A stretch of 64,000 bases of DNA from Taxawa tesnikishii (nom. ined.) (lineage: Eukaryota; Ascomycota; Dothideomycetes; Dothideales), in contig JAPDRO010000016.1 of assembly GCA_030247885.1 (NCBI GenBank), forward strand, positions 682,001 through 746,000, read 5' to 3'. Shown piece by piece: positions 34,932 through 45,900 of the stretch. The notes below the pieces were generated by a model, which saw only the letters and a program-made list of their open reading frames with translations, was not told where the DNA came from and did not search any database. Both the position numbers and the translations under genes were made by a program. Within the stretch, counting starts at the first letter, position 1. Each line of letters begins with the position of its first letter.

Positions 34932-36905
34932 TCAATCCCCATATTCCCGGAAGATAGCCTCAGCTTCTGCGCACTCGCTCAGAATTGTTTCCCGGTGTCG
35001 CACGGAGCGTGTTCGCAGAATGAGCGGGAAAGCATGTGGAGCTCCCAGAAATCCATTGGTCCAGGCCGTCTCAATGGAATCGTCGATGTCCTCCTTTGTA
35101 AGTTGGGCACCACTTTTCGGATCCTTGCCTGGTGCGATATCAAACGCCCAAACCAACTTGCTCACATTGATGATCTTCCAGGCGATGTCAGCAGATATTG
35201 CATGTTGACCAGCCTCAAGCCTTGCAACTTACTAGTGAATTCTCGGCCAGGTGTTGACCCGGACAGATTCGCCTGCCAGCTCCGAACCCATAGGTTTTGC
35301 GCAATCCCTCTGGAATAGCAAGGCCTTTCCTAAAACCATATTCGTTGTCTTCGTATCGTTCTGGTCTGAATTCCTCAGGGGAGTCATAGTACTCCGTGTC
35401 TTGGTGAATTGCCCTAGAACTCACGGTGAGTGTTCTGAGACGGACAGAGTTAACAAGGTTCGTACCATGTATTCGGTAAGAAGGTTGCACCTTTAGGGAA
35501 ATGATATCCCTCGTAGACATCATCTAGGGCTACAGTTAGACTCGTTGTCATAGCTCGACCAACGGTCCTTACCTTGAATTAACGTATGCGGTAGACCACC
35601 AGCTGCTGTCGGCCGCCACCGCAATACCTGTACAAGGTCAGTGAAGATATTGCGAGCGAGCATCTTTGTAGTCACCTCTGTCACGCAATGCTGGATGTAT
35701 GGCAGCTTCTCCATGTCTTTGAAATCTGGCGTTCTCCCCGAACCACACACTCGGTCGATTTCCTCTTGGGCTTTGTGGAGGACTCTTGGATACTTCACCA
35801 TGGCCATCAAGAAAGATAGAAGTGTGGAAGCAGTTGTGTCAGAGCCTCCTTCCATGAGAACACCTCCTACATAGGCGATATGTTCTTCATCCAGACCATT
35901 CTTCGTACGACTGGGCTCATCCAACATGGCGTCCATGAAGCAATTCCTGCGAACTCCTTTCTCACGACGATCCTTCACCTTTTGGATCAGGTCGAAGTAG
36001 AGCTGTCGTTGCTCTTTCCGAATCGAAAGAGCCCACTTTCGCCACGGAGCCAAGAATGTAGGTAGTGCTTTGAAGACGGGAAAGATGTCAACAGGAGGCG
36101 TGGCACCAGTTTCCAAGATTGCCGTAAATTGATCCTGAGCATGGTATAGCCGTTGAACATTTGGATCGTCAAATGAGGGTCCGCGGATGCCGAAAACCGA
36201 AGCGAGGATGACTGCAGTAGAATACCGTCTGATGTGGTCGTAGTAACCTTCGGGAGACTCTGCAAGATGTTTCAACGTGACGGTGGCTTCTGCTGCCTGT
36301 ATTGACCGTAGCGAACCTACTGCGTTGATGTTGAGGATTGATTGGTAAACCTTTCTCTGGTTCCTCCATTCAGGACTATACGGCATAAGGAGCAGATGCA
36401 CGTTGTCGCGCGTGATAAGCTCGGCGCCGATATGATTCTCGGGTCGACTACTATAAATTGCTCCTCGTCTGTCAAAAAGACTAGATGCACAAAGCGTGAG
36501 GAGATCGATATTGGCAAGGTCGTGAGTGGAGGGTTTAACTCACTCTCTGACTGCAGTAGCCGAATTTAGGATAATCAAGTCCTTCGACCCTAGTTTCAAG
36601 GAGATGATAGGACCATATTTTTGAGACCATTTTGAGAATCTAGATACGGTCAGACAAGCGACATGAAACGAAATGTGACCAAGCATACTGGAGATATGCT
36701 TTTGCAGTCGGGATCTGATGCAGGTTCCCTAGGGAGTGGTTAGGCTCCGCTTAATCATGCCCTCCAGTAGATCGTCACGAACCTAGGAAAGGAAGCGTTG
36801 GTGGTCCAGGGGGTGTGATTTTGATCGAGTGGTAGATAGCGCATATCTCACAAGGCCGAGCAGAAGGACGAAGACCGCAACGATAGCCCAAGTGTTGGCA
36901 AGCAT
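34932..36905 (-). CDS. Cytochrome P450 monooxygenase
   Basis: Microsomal class II P450. Eight exons (36783-36905, 36689-36728, 36544-36639, 35676-36480, 35573-35627, 35466-35523, 35233-35413, 34932-35174) with consistent phases code for ~533 residues. Seen: an N-terminal membrane anchor (ANTWAIVAVFVLLLGLV), the Pro-rich hinge (PPGPPTLPFLG), a threonine-containing I-helix (GGSDTTAST), an ExxR motif formed across a splice (E|VLR), the EEFRPERY region, and the heme loop FGAGRRICPGQHLAENSL with its Cys ligand. The hinge is reached only if the five-base G run at 36809-36813 (plus strand) is short by one base. It resembles fungal P450s related to O-methylsterigmatocystin oxidoreductase; the substrate is unknown. 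Confidence 0.88.
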
Positions 36906-37270
36906 GATGGCAGTGCAAAATACTGCTTGACGTCCGAAGCCAGAACCTTGGAAAGCTACACCCTTAAGTGTCCCTACAGATTGGCTACGTTCTCCGCGAC
37001 AGCGGAAATTCCGCGAACAGACAATGCGGTTAACCAGCGGGGTGCATCACTGCGGGGACGCGAGGAGAGGAGGAGGGGCACGAGAATGCGGGATACGAAA
37101 GCTTAACCACGTTCCGTCGGATGTTTTGGGAGTAACCTTGTTCCGTTCCGACCAGAGGCCGCATTTTAGTTCATCACACAGACAAGGCTCTAGCGTGATT
37201 GCTGCTTGTGCCCCAGCATCGCATCCAGCTTCCGACGGGAGGTCCTAATCAGATTCTTTGCCGAACGCTA
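36906..37270. other. P450 upstream region
   Basis: No gene recognised. It ends at the TA target site of the adjoining inverted-repeat element. Confidence 0.5.
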
Positions 37271-38176
37271 TTCTCACGTTCAAAAGGTCCGGGTCTAATT
37301 CTAGATTTCGGGCTACCCGCCCAAAATACGCGTCGCAACATTTCGAAAAAGACGTTTCTATAGTTTGCGCACGTAACTACGATAGTTAGTAAATAGTATA
37401 TATATATCGTTTTATTTACCTAACTTAGGCGCATCTTTTAATACTAGTTTTAAAAAATAAAACTAAATATATAAGAAGTAATCTATAAAAAAGTAGTAAA
37501 AATACGTTATTTTTTATATAATAAAATATAGGCTAACTATGTTTACTTAGATCGCGTAATAATAAAACTATATTATATATCTTTATTAGTTAGTTTTATA
37601 TAAATAACTAAAAAACTATTAATTTATATATATAATTAAGTATAAATATATTTTATTACGTAGTTATCCTATTATATTTATTAAAAAGTTGGGAAAAAGT
37701 AGCCTTATAGTATATGGCAAAAGTCGAAAATTACTAAGATATATAGCTAAAAATTTTAAAATAATCTTACAAGAAAAATTTCGATTTTTTTTAACTTTTT
37801 CCTTAATAACTTTACGAATATCTTAGTTATAAAGACGATTTATATATCATTTTATACGCCTTATATAAATCTATAGAACTATAGTATATAGTTTTTTATA
37901 ACTCTTATACTTACGGATATATTAAGTAAAAATAACTAAAAGTATTTTTATATATAGCTTTTTATATATAAAGTTTCACTCCTTAAAATTAATATTAAAA
38001 GATGCGCCTAAGTTAGGCGAATAGAATGATATATATATTAGCTACGAACTATTATAGTTGCATACGTAAACTATCGAAAACTATCGAAAATTACAAATTG
38101 TTTAAAATCTTACTTAAAAATTGGCGGGGCGGCAGCCCGAGATCTAAATTAGACCCGGACCTTTTGAACGTGAGAA
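37271..38176. mobile_element. Non-autonomous DNA transposon with long terminal inverted repeats, TA target site
   Basis: Outer ends are inverted copies starting TTCTCACGTTCAAAAGGTCC, flanked on each side by TA (37269-37270 and 38177-38178), as for Tc1/mariner-type insertion. The inverted similarity continues inward, imperfectly, for about 180 bp per side, including a shared block CGCCTAACTTAGGCGCATCT-like core. The ~540-bp centre is extremely AT-rich with no open frame of note, so no transposase remains. The pattern fits a RIP-damaged, foldback-type miniature element. Confidence 0.8.
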
Positions 38177-38178
38177 TA

Positions 38179-38855
38179 CCAATCAAGATGGCCACAAACC
38201 AACCTGGCACGTGTTCTTGGTCACTGCCTTAACATGGACTTTCGTGTTTTGTGATAACCATGACGGTTTGCGGTGAACTGCAGGGTGCAGGTCAGTTCGT
38301 ATGGCGGTTGTATTGGCTGCCAGTCCCATCGAAAACGACAGGCTTTTCTCCTGTGAGACTATGAAATTGCTGCTTAACCACCATGACCCCGTCCACGGCC
38401 TAGAAAAACCGTATGTTATTGAACTTCACGCTTCAACCTCGCTGTTTATTCGCAAAGATGGCGTTACTTGACACCTCTCTCAGCAGACTCAAGTTAAGGC
38501 CATGAACGAGATTATCAAACCGGTCAAACAGGGCGCAGTGCTCGGTGAGATTGATGTCAACGCTTGTCCATTACCAGCGAAGATCTCTACTGGCGCAGCT
38601 TCTCGGAGCCTCTGCTTGGAGTGACCCGTTGCCGTAAGTATGGAATTCAACAAGCCCATCGAATGGCGAAAAAAACCGTCCAGATAAGGTCCTTACTGCT
38701 GGGAATTGAAGAGAATGCTTTTCGATAGCAGTTGGAAGCGCCGGTGACAGTTGGTGGCAGCATGTTGAGTGAAGCAGCAGGTTCTTGTTTCTTCATGGAG
38801 GTTGTATGTACATGCGCAATGAGTGCCGAACTGCTACTCAAATCTGTACCCTATG
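38179..38855. other. Intergenic, no supported gene
   Basis: Normal base composition between the inverted-repeat element and the amidohydrolase 3' end. Short frames on both strands may be remnants; none is recognisable. Confidence 0.4.
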
Positions 38856-39989
38856 CTAATCAAGCTTGAGCCACCGCTTAGCATTCTCGGAAGCAATTTG
38901 ACGCCGGGTGTTCTCGTTCATCTGAAGTCCATCGAACCAGTCCGATGCCTCTTCATTGCTCTCGTATGGATAATCGACGCTGAAAAGCACCCTGCCCTCA
39001 CCCAACTCCTCAAGGGTGTTCCTGAGTGTGCTCTCCCGTCGTACGCCAGCGAGCGTGGCAATGAAATTATTTTGAAAGTAGTACATCATCGTCTTTTGTG
39101 TGGACCGCTCATACCAGGGGCACCATCAGAAAATCGGTGATCCATCCGATGAACAAGAAATGGTAAAGCTTCAGCGCAGTGGCCTAGGATGATTTGGACG
39201 TTGGGATACTTGTCCAGAAGACCAGAGCACATGATTCGCACAGCATGACCAGCGGTCTCGTTACCAAAGGCAAAGGCCGCTTGACACATAGCAGGGTAGT
39301 CCCAGTAGATGCGCTGTTGGTTGGGTGGAGGATTGCGCGGATGAATGTACATGGGTACGTCCAGCTTGCTCAGCATATCCCAGAACGGCGTGCAGACTTC
39401 TGCATCCAGATACTGCACGTCGGACATATTGTCTGGATTGATATTTGAATAGCCGTTGATGAGTACGCCCTTGGCACCGAGCTTGGTTACTGCTCTCTCG
39501 AGTTCTTGAGCTGCGGCTTTCGGATCTTGCATGGGAACGCATGCGAAAAAGCCAAAACGATCTGGATGTCTAAGACAGATCAGTACTTGTCTCCGTAATA
39601 ACGTGGAAGACTGATCCGGACTTACGGCTTTACAAATGTCTCATGTATCCAATCATTGGTTTTTGAGCGTACTCGACGGCCGTTTTTGCATCTGCAACGC
39701 CTTCGATTCCAGGCGAAGTGAGAGAGATGATCTCAAAGCCGATGCCAGATTGATCCATTGACTTGATGCGCAGATCCACGTCGTTGAGGCGGCCTTTGAT
39801 ATCATGAATCACCTCCTCAGAAAATGGTAGTGTACCTTCAAAGTGAGTGATCAAGGGCGCTTCGGGCACCGTCAAACTGGCATTCCAAAATGGGCTTCCG
39901 CAAGCTTCCTCAATTGCAATCTTGCCCGGACATCTCTGCACACGGAGAGTCTGATTAGTTTCTCGAGGAATTGATCGAGTGAGTTCCAT
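38856..39989 (-). CDS. 2,3-dihydroxybenzoate-decarboxylase-like amidohydrolase
   Basis: Amidohydrolase-superfamily, metal-dependent aromatic decarboxylase (2,3-dihydroxybenzoate, gamma-resorcylate or 6-methylsalicylate type). Seen: KIAIEEACGSPFW (N-terminal metal-binding strand), LGAKGVLINGYSN, PMYIHPRNPPP (metal-site His), ILGHCAEALPF (second His) and FSVDYPYES (catalytic Asp). Intron 39570-39625 joins ETFVKP to HPDRFGFFACVPMQ. Two frame changes occur, at the five-base T run 39660-39664 and near 39110. Exon phases fit if each is one missing base. The start is uncertain: Met at 39989 is used, but the family often begins close to KIAIEEA. Weakly linked by neighbourhood to the P450 and FMO as possible aromatic catabolism. 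Confidence 0.82.
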
Positions 39990-40071
39990 GGCAAGATAAT
40001 GCAAGCTCGTTACTGAAAAGTGGGAAGGAATGCGTAAGAAAATCCAACCATCTTGCGCTTCAATCTGTCTA

Positions 40072-40242
40072 TAACGTAAACCGCGGGGTAGTGGATCAGG
40101 TGGGGATATGGATCACTGACCCAAGTACGGCTTAGCTCTGCCCTACTTAGACTAATTTTCTGCTTCTAAGGGCTTTCAGTTGCCTAAAGAAGTTTAAGTG
40201 ATCCATAACCCCACCTGATCCATTACCCCGCGGACTACGTTA
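40072..40242. mobile_element. 171-bp MITE, TA target site
   Basis: Ends are inverted repeats of ~47 bp (TAACGTA..CCGCGGGGTA and GTGGATCAGGTGGGG) flanked by TA (40070-40071, 40243-40244). The ~75-bp centre is unremarkable. It lies 80 bp upstream of the amidohydrolase start, so it may sit in that promoter. It is not damaged like the AT-rich islands, suggesting a younger age. Confidence 0.85.
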
Positions 40243-40684
40243 TAGTAGTCGAACACACCAGTGTGTAAATCGGCGTTAGGAGATACAGGAAAAGAGTCCG
40301 GAGCACTTTGTCATGATAACCTCATGCCGTTTTCGCCAATACCGACCATCTCCGACGATCTATATATTGGAGCTAGGTTACCATGTTTGATGGTGATGCC
40401 ATTTTCACTATCACGCTCTTTGCATATACCAATGCACATAACCGTTGTCGATGAGATATAGTCTGAGGACTATATTCGCAGCATCAGTGTCGTTCATCGC
40501 GACGTCCTTCGCCCGCAATCGCTCGGTTCTTACGGCTTATCCGTCCGCTTATGTCACTGACTTCGTACACATCGACAGGCGTCGGGACTTCCGAGCTAGC
40601 CCATGGAAGACATTAGGTACTATACCTCGGTAAAAGTCTCGGAATTCTCCGAATCTAGATCCTACCCTCTATGATACCTCGGCA

Positions 40685-41767
40685 AAAGTCTACGTACAAA
40701 TTTGCGCGACGTATTAGCTAGAATAATATTCTATTAATTTAACTACTATTATAAAATTATAAACTTATATTCTTATTATAATATTATATAATAAATATTA
40801 TAATATTAAGATCTTACTAGCTACGAGAAATTAAATTATTAAAATAGCTATTACTAGTATACTATAATATTTAATACGTAAGATCTTTAACTTTATAATT
40901 AGTACTATTAGTACTATTATTAAAAGGTTTTCTTAGTAATTATATAATATCTTTAAACTTTATATAAGCTATTTATAAGCTTATATAAAGTATATAAAGC
41001 ATATAATTATACGTTATATATATAAATATTTATTTTATAATTATAATTAACTTTTAAAGGATTTCTAGTTAAATTATAATTATATTATAATTTACTAAGT
41101 CTTAAAGGACTAAAGTATTAAGGATTAAATTACTAAGAAGAAACCTTTATTATTAAAAGTCTTAATTAAAAGGAAAAGAAAATAATATAAATTATATAAA
41201 GACTAAAGTATTAAAGACTAACTAAGAGTTATCTTTTTAAATAAGTACTTTATAAAGTATAAATATTATAAGTTATATAAATAATAATCCTATAGCTATA
41301 ATTTACTTAGTAGCTAAGAGTTCTTAGTAAAACTAAGTAGTAAAATTTATATATATTACTTAGTTACTTAGTACTACTTAGTATTACTAATTAATTAAGT
41401 ATAACTAATTAGATCCTTAAGGTATAAATTTCCTTAAGTATATAGTTATCTTTCCTTACCTTAAATAAAAGCTTTATACTTAACTTATATAGTAAGTTTA
41501 ATTACTATCTTTTACTATATAATTTTAATACTTACTTACTTATAATACTACTATTTTTTACCTTACTTATTTAGCCTTAGGCTTACTTATTATACTTTAA
41601 GTACTACCCTTAAAGTACTAAGCTTTAAGTATTATATAATAATATACTAACTAGTATATATTATTTAATAAATCTTCTTTTAATTTTAATAATAGTTTTA
41701 ACTATAAGTTTAATAATAACTAACTAATTAGACTAATACTTTATATTAAACTTACCTACTAAATTAG
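40685..41767. other. RIP-degraded AT-rich island
   Basis: Composition changes abruptly: nearly only A, T and scattered TAG/CTA/ACG words, with CA and TG dinucleotides almost absent. This is the end state of C-to-T mutation at CpA on both strands. No gene. The same island continues beyond the gypsy element at 48,316. Confidence 0.85.
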
Positions 41768-41925
41768 TGTAAGGGTAGTTTATAGCAACGTGTAGAACGC
41801 TAGGACTCGGTAGATTGTAGTAGAGACTAATTGTTATCTTCCTCTAGGGGGCCTCGAGCTCCCTTATAAGCGGGACGGGTTCGCTTCGTAGACGAGTCCC
41901 AGGCGTTACGCAACTACCCGTAACA
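41768..41925 (-). repeat. 3' LTR of the chromodomain gypsy element
   Basis: 158 bp, element sense TGTTACGG...TTACA. Preceded in element sense by a purine tract and followed by the ATTAG target duplication. Confidence 0.93.
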
Positions 41926-42142
41926 ACTGCCCTCCCCTAGGCGAGCCGTCCCGGCTCGCGGCGTTACTCCGGCTCGGCGCCGGCGTTGCGCATGGGCCCT
42001 ACGGGCTAACATCGGCGTCGCGTGTTTTGCCCAAACAACAACACTGCAGGATTCTTGACTAACAGGAGCAGCGACACGCCTGCGCGACACCATCTACCCA
42101 CCCGTGTGCCACCGTCGATCCACATGCGCGCCACCAGCCATC

Positions 42143-42930
42143 ATGCCTCCCAAGACCCCATCCAAGCGCCCAGTCCTAGCTCAGCCAACCACACCAGCGG
42201 GCAAGGGTAGTACCGCCCCCTTGTCGCTAGCGGCTACCCTGCGCGCCGCCTCCTCCAATCCAGACGTCCAGCTCAGATGGAACACCTGTAAGCGCTGTGT
42301 GATCCACATAGCCACTGAAGGTATCATCCCCGATACGCGACGCGCATGCGACTCGCTGACGCTTCGAACAGGCAACAGATACAACGCGGATCATAACCTT
42401 ACGACCGCGCGCAAGTGCTCCCGCTATGTCCAGGCCCACAAGCCCTACATGGCCATCACCAACCCTCAGCTCTTCCCAGTCATTAACAAGGCGTGCATCG
42501 CCTACGAGGAGCTGGCGGAGCTCCGCCGCATCGGCGGCGCCGAGGAGGAGGACATCGCGGAGCTAGAGGAGGTTCTGGCCCAGGCCCAGGTTGCTGCCAC
42601 CACTACCCTCAATGCCTAGCAGCATAATCGCAACAAGGTCTCGGGCGACACCCCTCTGAAGCGCCGTCGCACTGCCGCCGTTCCGCAGTCCTTGGACCTA
42701 ACCTACCATGAGGAGGTGACTCGCATCCGCTCCGCCCTCGAGAACATGGAGGCCCACATGGCTAAGTTCCTGGGTGTGTTCAAGGTATGTGCATCTGCGC
42801 TTCGCTTCCGCTGCGCTTGCTAACCACTAGTGTTTCTCCAGCGCTCCGCCCTCGCCGCCCCTACCCCCACAGTTGAGGAGGATTCTGAGGTAGAGGGTTC
42901 TGAGATAGAGGTTTGAGAGATGGGAGGTTG
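42143..42930 (+). other. Antisense passenger reading frame inside the gypsy element
   Basis: On the strand opposite to gag-pol, between the 3' LTR and the chromodomain, runs a frame starting MPPKTPSKRPVL. It has paired cysteines (CKRC...) and an acidic helical stretch (EEEDIAELEEVLAQAQ). Further downstream on the same strand is a textbook fungal intron signature at 42785-42841 (GTATGT, CTAAC branch, CAG). It is not complete as it stands. I do not recognise a family; the Cys spacing is loosely like fungal zinc-binding proteins of repeat-encoded origin. An intron opposite to the element's own transcript would be kept in the retrotransposition intermediate. Confidence 0.55.
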
Positions 42931-45900
42931 GGGACCTATGCCTCGCGGCCTCTGTGGAGTTGGCACATCATCGTGGCGCCTTCGGGTCGCCTTCGCAGCA
43001 CCTCCCGCTACATAATGAGAAATGATAATGAATTTCAGGGGTAAAGAGCCTACGGGCCCCCCTTCTTCACCTGCGCTTCGCCTTCGTCGTGACTGTGACT
43101 CGCTGTCGGTCCGCCTCCCCTGGCCAATGTTCATCTGCCTCTTCCTCTTCCTCTTCGCCTGCGCCCCCTCTATGCCTCGTAGGCGGCTATCCTGTCCTGT
43201 AAGTTTTCCATGCTATCCTCTAGCACCCATTCGTTATATTCCTCTGGCCAGCCTTTCCATTTTACAAGGAAGAATTTAATTCCCTTTCTTGTTTTCCGGT
43301 CTAGCACTAGTTCCACCTCATACTCCTGTTCACCTTCTGCAAGGTCGGGTAATGGTAGCTCCTCTACCGGTTCGCCATCGTCCCGCCTGTGGTGTGCCTC
43401 GAGGAGGGATACGTGGAAGACATTGTGGATTCTGTATGCTGACGGGAGTGCTAGGCGGTACGCCTGTGATCCGATGGCGGCAAGCACCTTGAAGGGCCCT
43501 ACAAACTTGTGTGAGAGCTTCTTATTTGGCTCGTTGAGCCGGAGATTTCTGGTTGCTAGCATCACCATGTCTCCAACCCTGTATGTTTTTGGCTAGTGTC
43601 GTTTGTTATACGCTTTGCTACTCGCTTCGGATGCGCGTCTCTAGCGCTCCTCCAGCGCTGCGCGCTCTTCCTTTAGTTGCTGAACTCGTTCCATGACTAC
43701 TAGCACTCCTCCTTCCCCAGGCTCGTCCCGAGCCTCTATATGAAGTTCTAGATTGTATCCATAAAGGGCGTAGAAGGGGCTCATGCGAGTCGCAGGGTGC
43801 TCGCTATTGTTACAGGCAAACTCTACTAACGGTAGCCATTTCGCCCAGTCTGCCTACTTGTTGCTGCAGTAACAGCGTAGGTATTGCTCTAGCGTCTGAT
43901 TTTGTCTCTCTGTCTGCCCATCTGTTTGTGGGTGAAACGCTGTGCTAAGCCTTCGAGTCACGTGTGCTGCGTAGCAGAAGTCTGACCAGAACGTGCTTAT
44001 AAACACAGAACCTCTATCTAATACGATGCCGGATAGCATACCATACTAGCTAACCACGTGGTTTGTCACGAGATCTAGCACATCTGATGCTATACAAGTC
44101 TTGTTCGTAGGAATGTACTTTGCCATCTTTGTATAGCGATCAATGACGACGAGGATTACATCATAGACGCTTTCGCCTCTCTTGCTCGGCGGCAGGTCTA
44201 TAATAAAGTCCATAGACAGTTCCTACCATGGCCCTGCAGGATGTGGTAGGGAAGTAAGCTTACCGTAGGGCCGGTGACGCTTCACTTTCGTCCTCTGACA
44301 TACCTCGCATGTGCGTACATACTCGGCTACATCTGCTCGTAGAGATAGCCAGTAGTACTTCCTCTCTAGCAGGGCAATGGTCTTTTCTCTGCCAAAGTGG
44401 CCTGCTAGCGCATCATCGTGGTGCATGCGCAACACCTGTGCGCGCAATGCGCTGTCTTCAGGTACGTAGAGAGAATTTTCTTTGTATAAGAAGTTTCCTT
44501 TCCAGTGCCACGTGGCCGCGCCGCTAGCGGCCCGCTGGCGGCCCGCAGTTGCGGGGTCCCCATGCTTTTGAGCCAAGGGGTCTTCTGGAAGAAGTGCAAG
44601 GATTATGTCCTTGACTTCTGGCTAGGGATCATCCCAGGGGTTTTCCGCTGTAATGACTGCAGCTATAGCGATTCTAGGCAAGCCTGGTGCTATGCCAGTG
44701 CTCCGGAGACGTCTCTCCTGCGCTACTTCTTGAGCAAGGGGCGGCCGGTCAAGGCCTTTTCCCGACAAGGGTTCAACCTCATCCTCATGATGCCTTTTCA
44801 GGGCATCTGCAGCTGTCGCAGCGACCCGTTGGACTAACGGCGGTTCGCCTGCGTTATCGCTCCGCCCCTCCAGGGCCGCAAGCTTATGCTACAGTGTAGG
44901 GAGGAGATGACTCGTCGTGTCCTCCCCTACATCGTAGTCCGGGCGCCTCGATGGCGCATCGGCGGGATTTAGCTTCCTGCTCGATGCTCGATTATAAAAT
45001 CGAAAGCGGACAAGGCAACAGCCCATCTGGCCTGCCTTCCATTGAGTTGCTTCATCTTCATAAAACCCTTCAGGTTATTATGATCTGACAGCACCTGAAT
45101 CGGGTGCGGGGCTCCTTCGAGGTAGTGGCGCCAATGCTTGAAGGCCGCCACTATAGCCAGCAATTCCTGATCATACACCTCGTAATTCTGCTCCGCCGGA
45201 ATCATCTTCCGAGACCAGAATGCGATCGGGTGCCAGTTCTTGCTACCATTACGGTCTAGCAGTAACTGAGAAAGTATCGCCCCTAGGGCGAACTTCGACG
45301 CATCACTTTCGAGCCGCAGGCGTGCCGCTGGGTCGTAGTGTGCCAGAACAGGGGCTTCCGTAAACGCTGTTTTCAACGTGCGGAACGCCCCTCCTCGGAG
45401 TCGGTCCACTGGATAGGCCCCGATCTCCTGCTCTTATGACTGCCCTTTAGTAACCTAGTCAACGCGGTTGCCTTCTTCGAGTAGTTCTCAATAAACCGTC
45501 GATAGAAGTTAGCAAACCCTAGGAACTATTGCACGTCATAGATCGTTTTTGGGGCCGGCCATTCCTCGATGGCGCGCACCCTGCTCTTATCCATCGCGAC
45601 GCCTTCGCGGCTCACGATGAAACCGAGGAACTCTACCTGATGCACGAAGAATTCGCACTTCTTTCGGCTTGCAAACAGTGCATACTTCCTCAGTCGCTCT
45701 AGCACGGCCCGTAGGTACTCCACGTGCTCTTCCCTTGTGGCACTATAGATGAGGATATCATCTAGATATACCACACAGGAGACGTCCACTAAACCTACTA
45801 ACGCTTTGTTAATATAGGCTTGGAACGTTGCCGGGGCATTAGTTAGGCCAAATGGCATAACTAGATACTCGAAGTGTCCGTAGCGCGTGCGGAACGCAGT

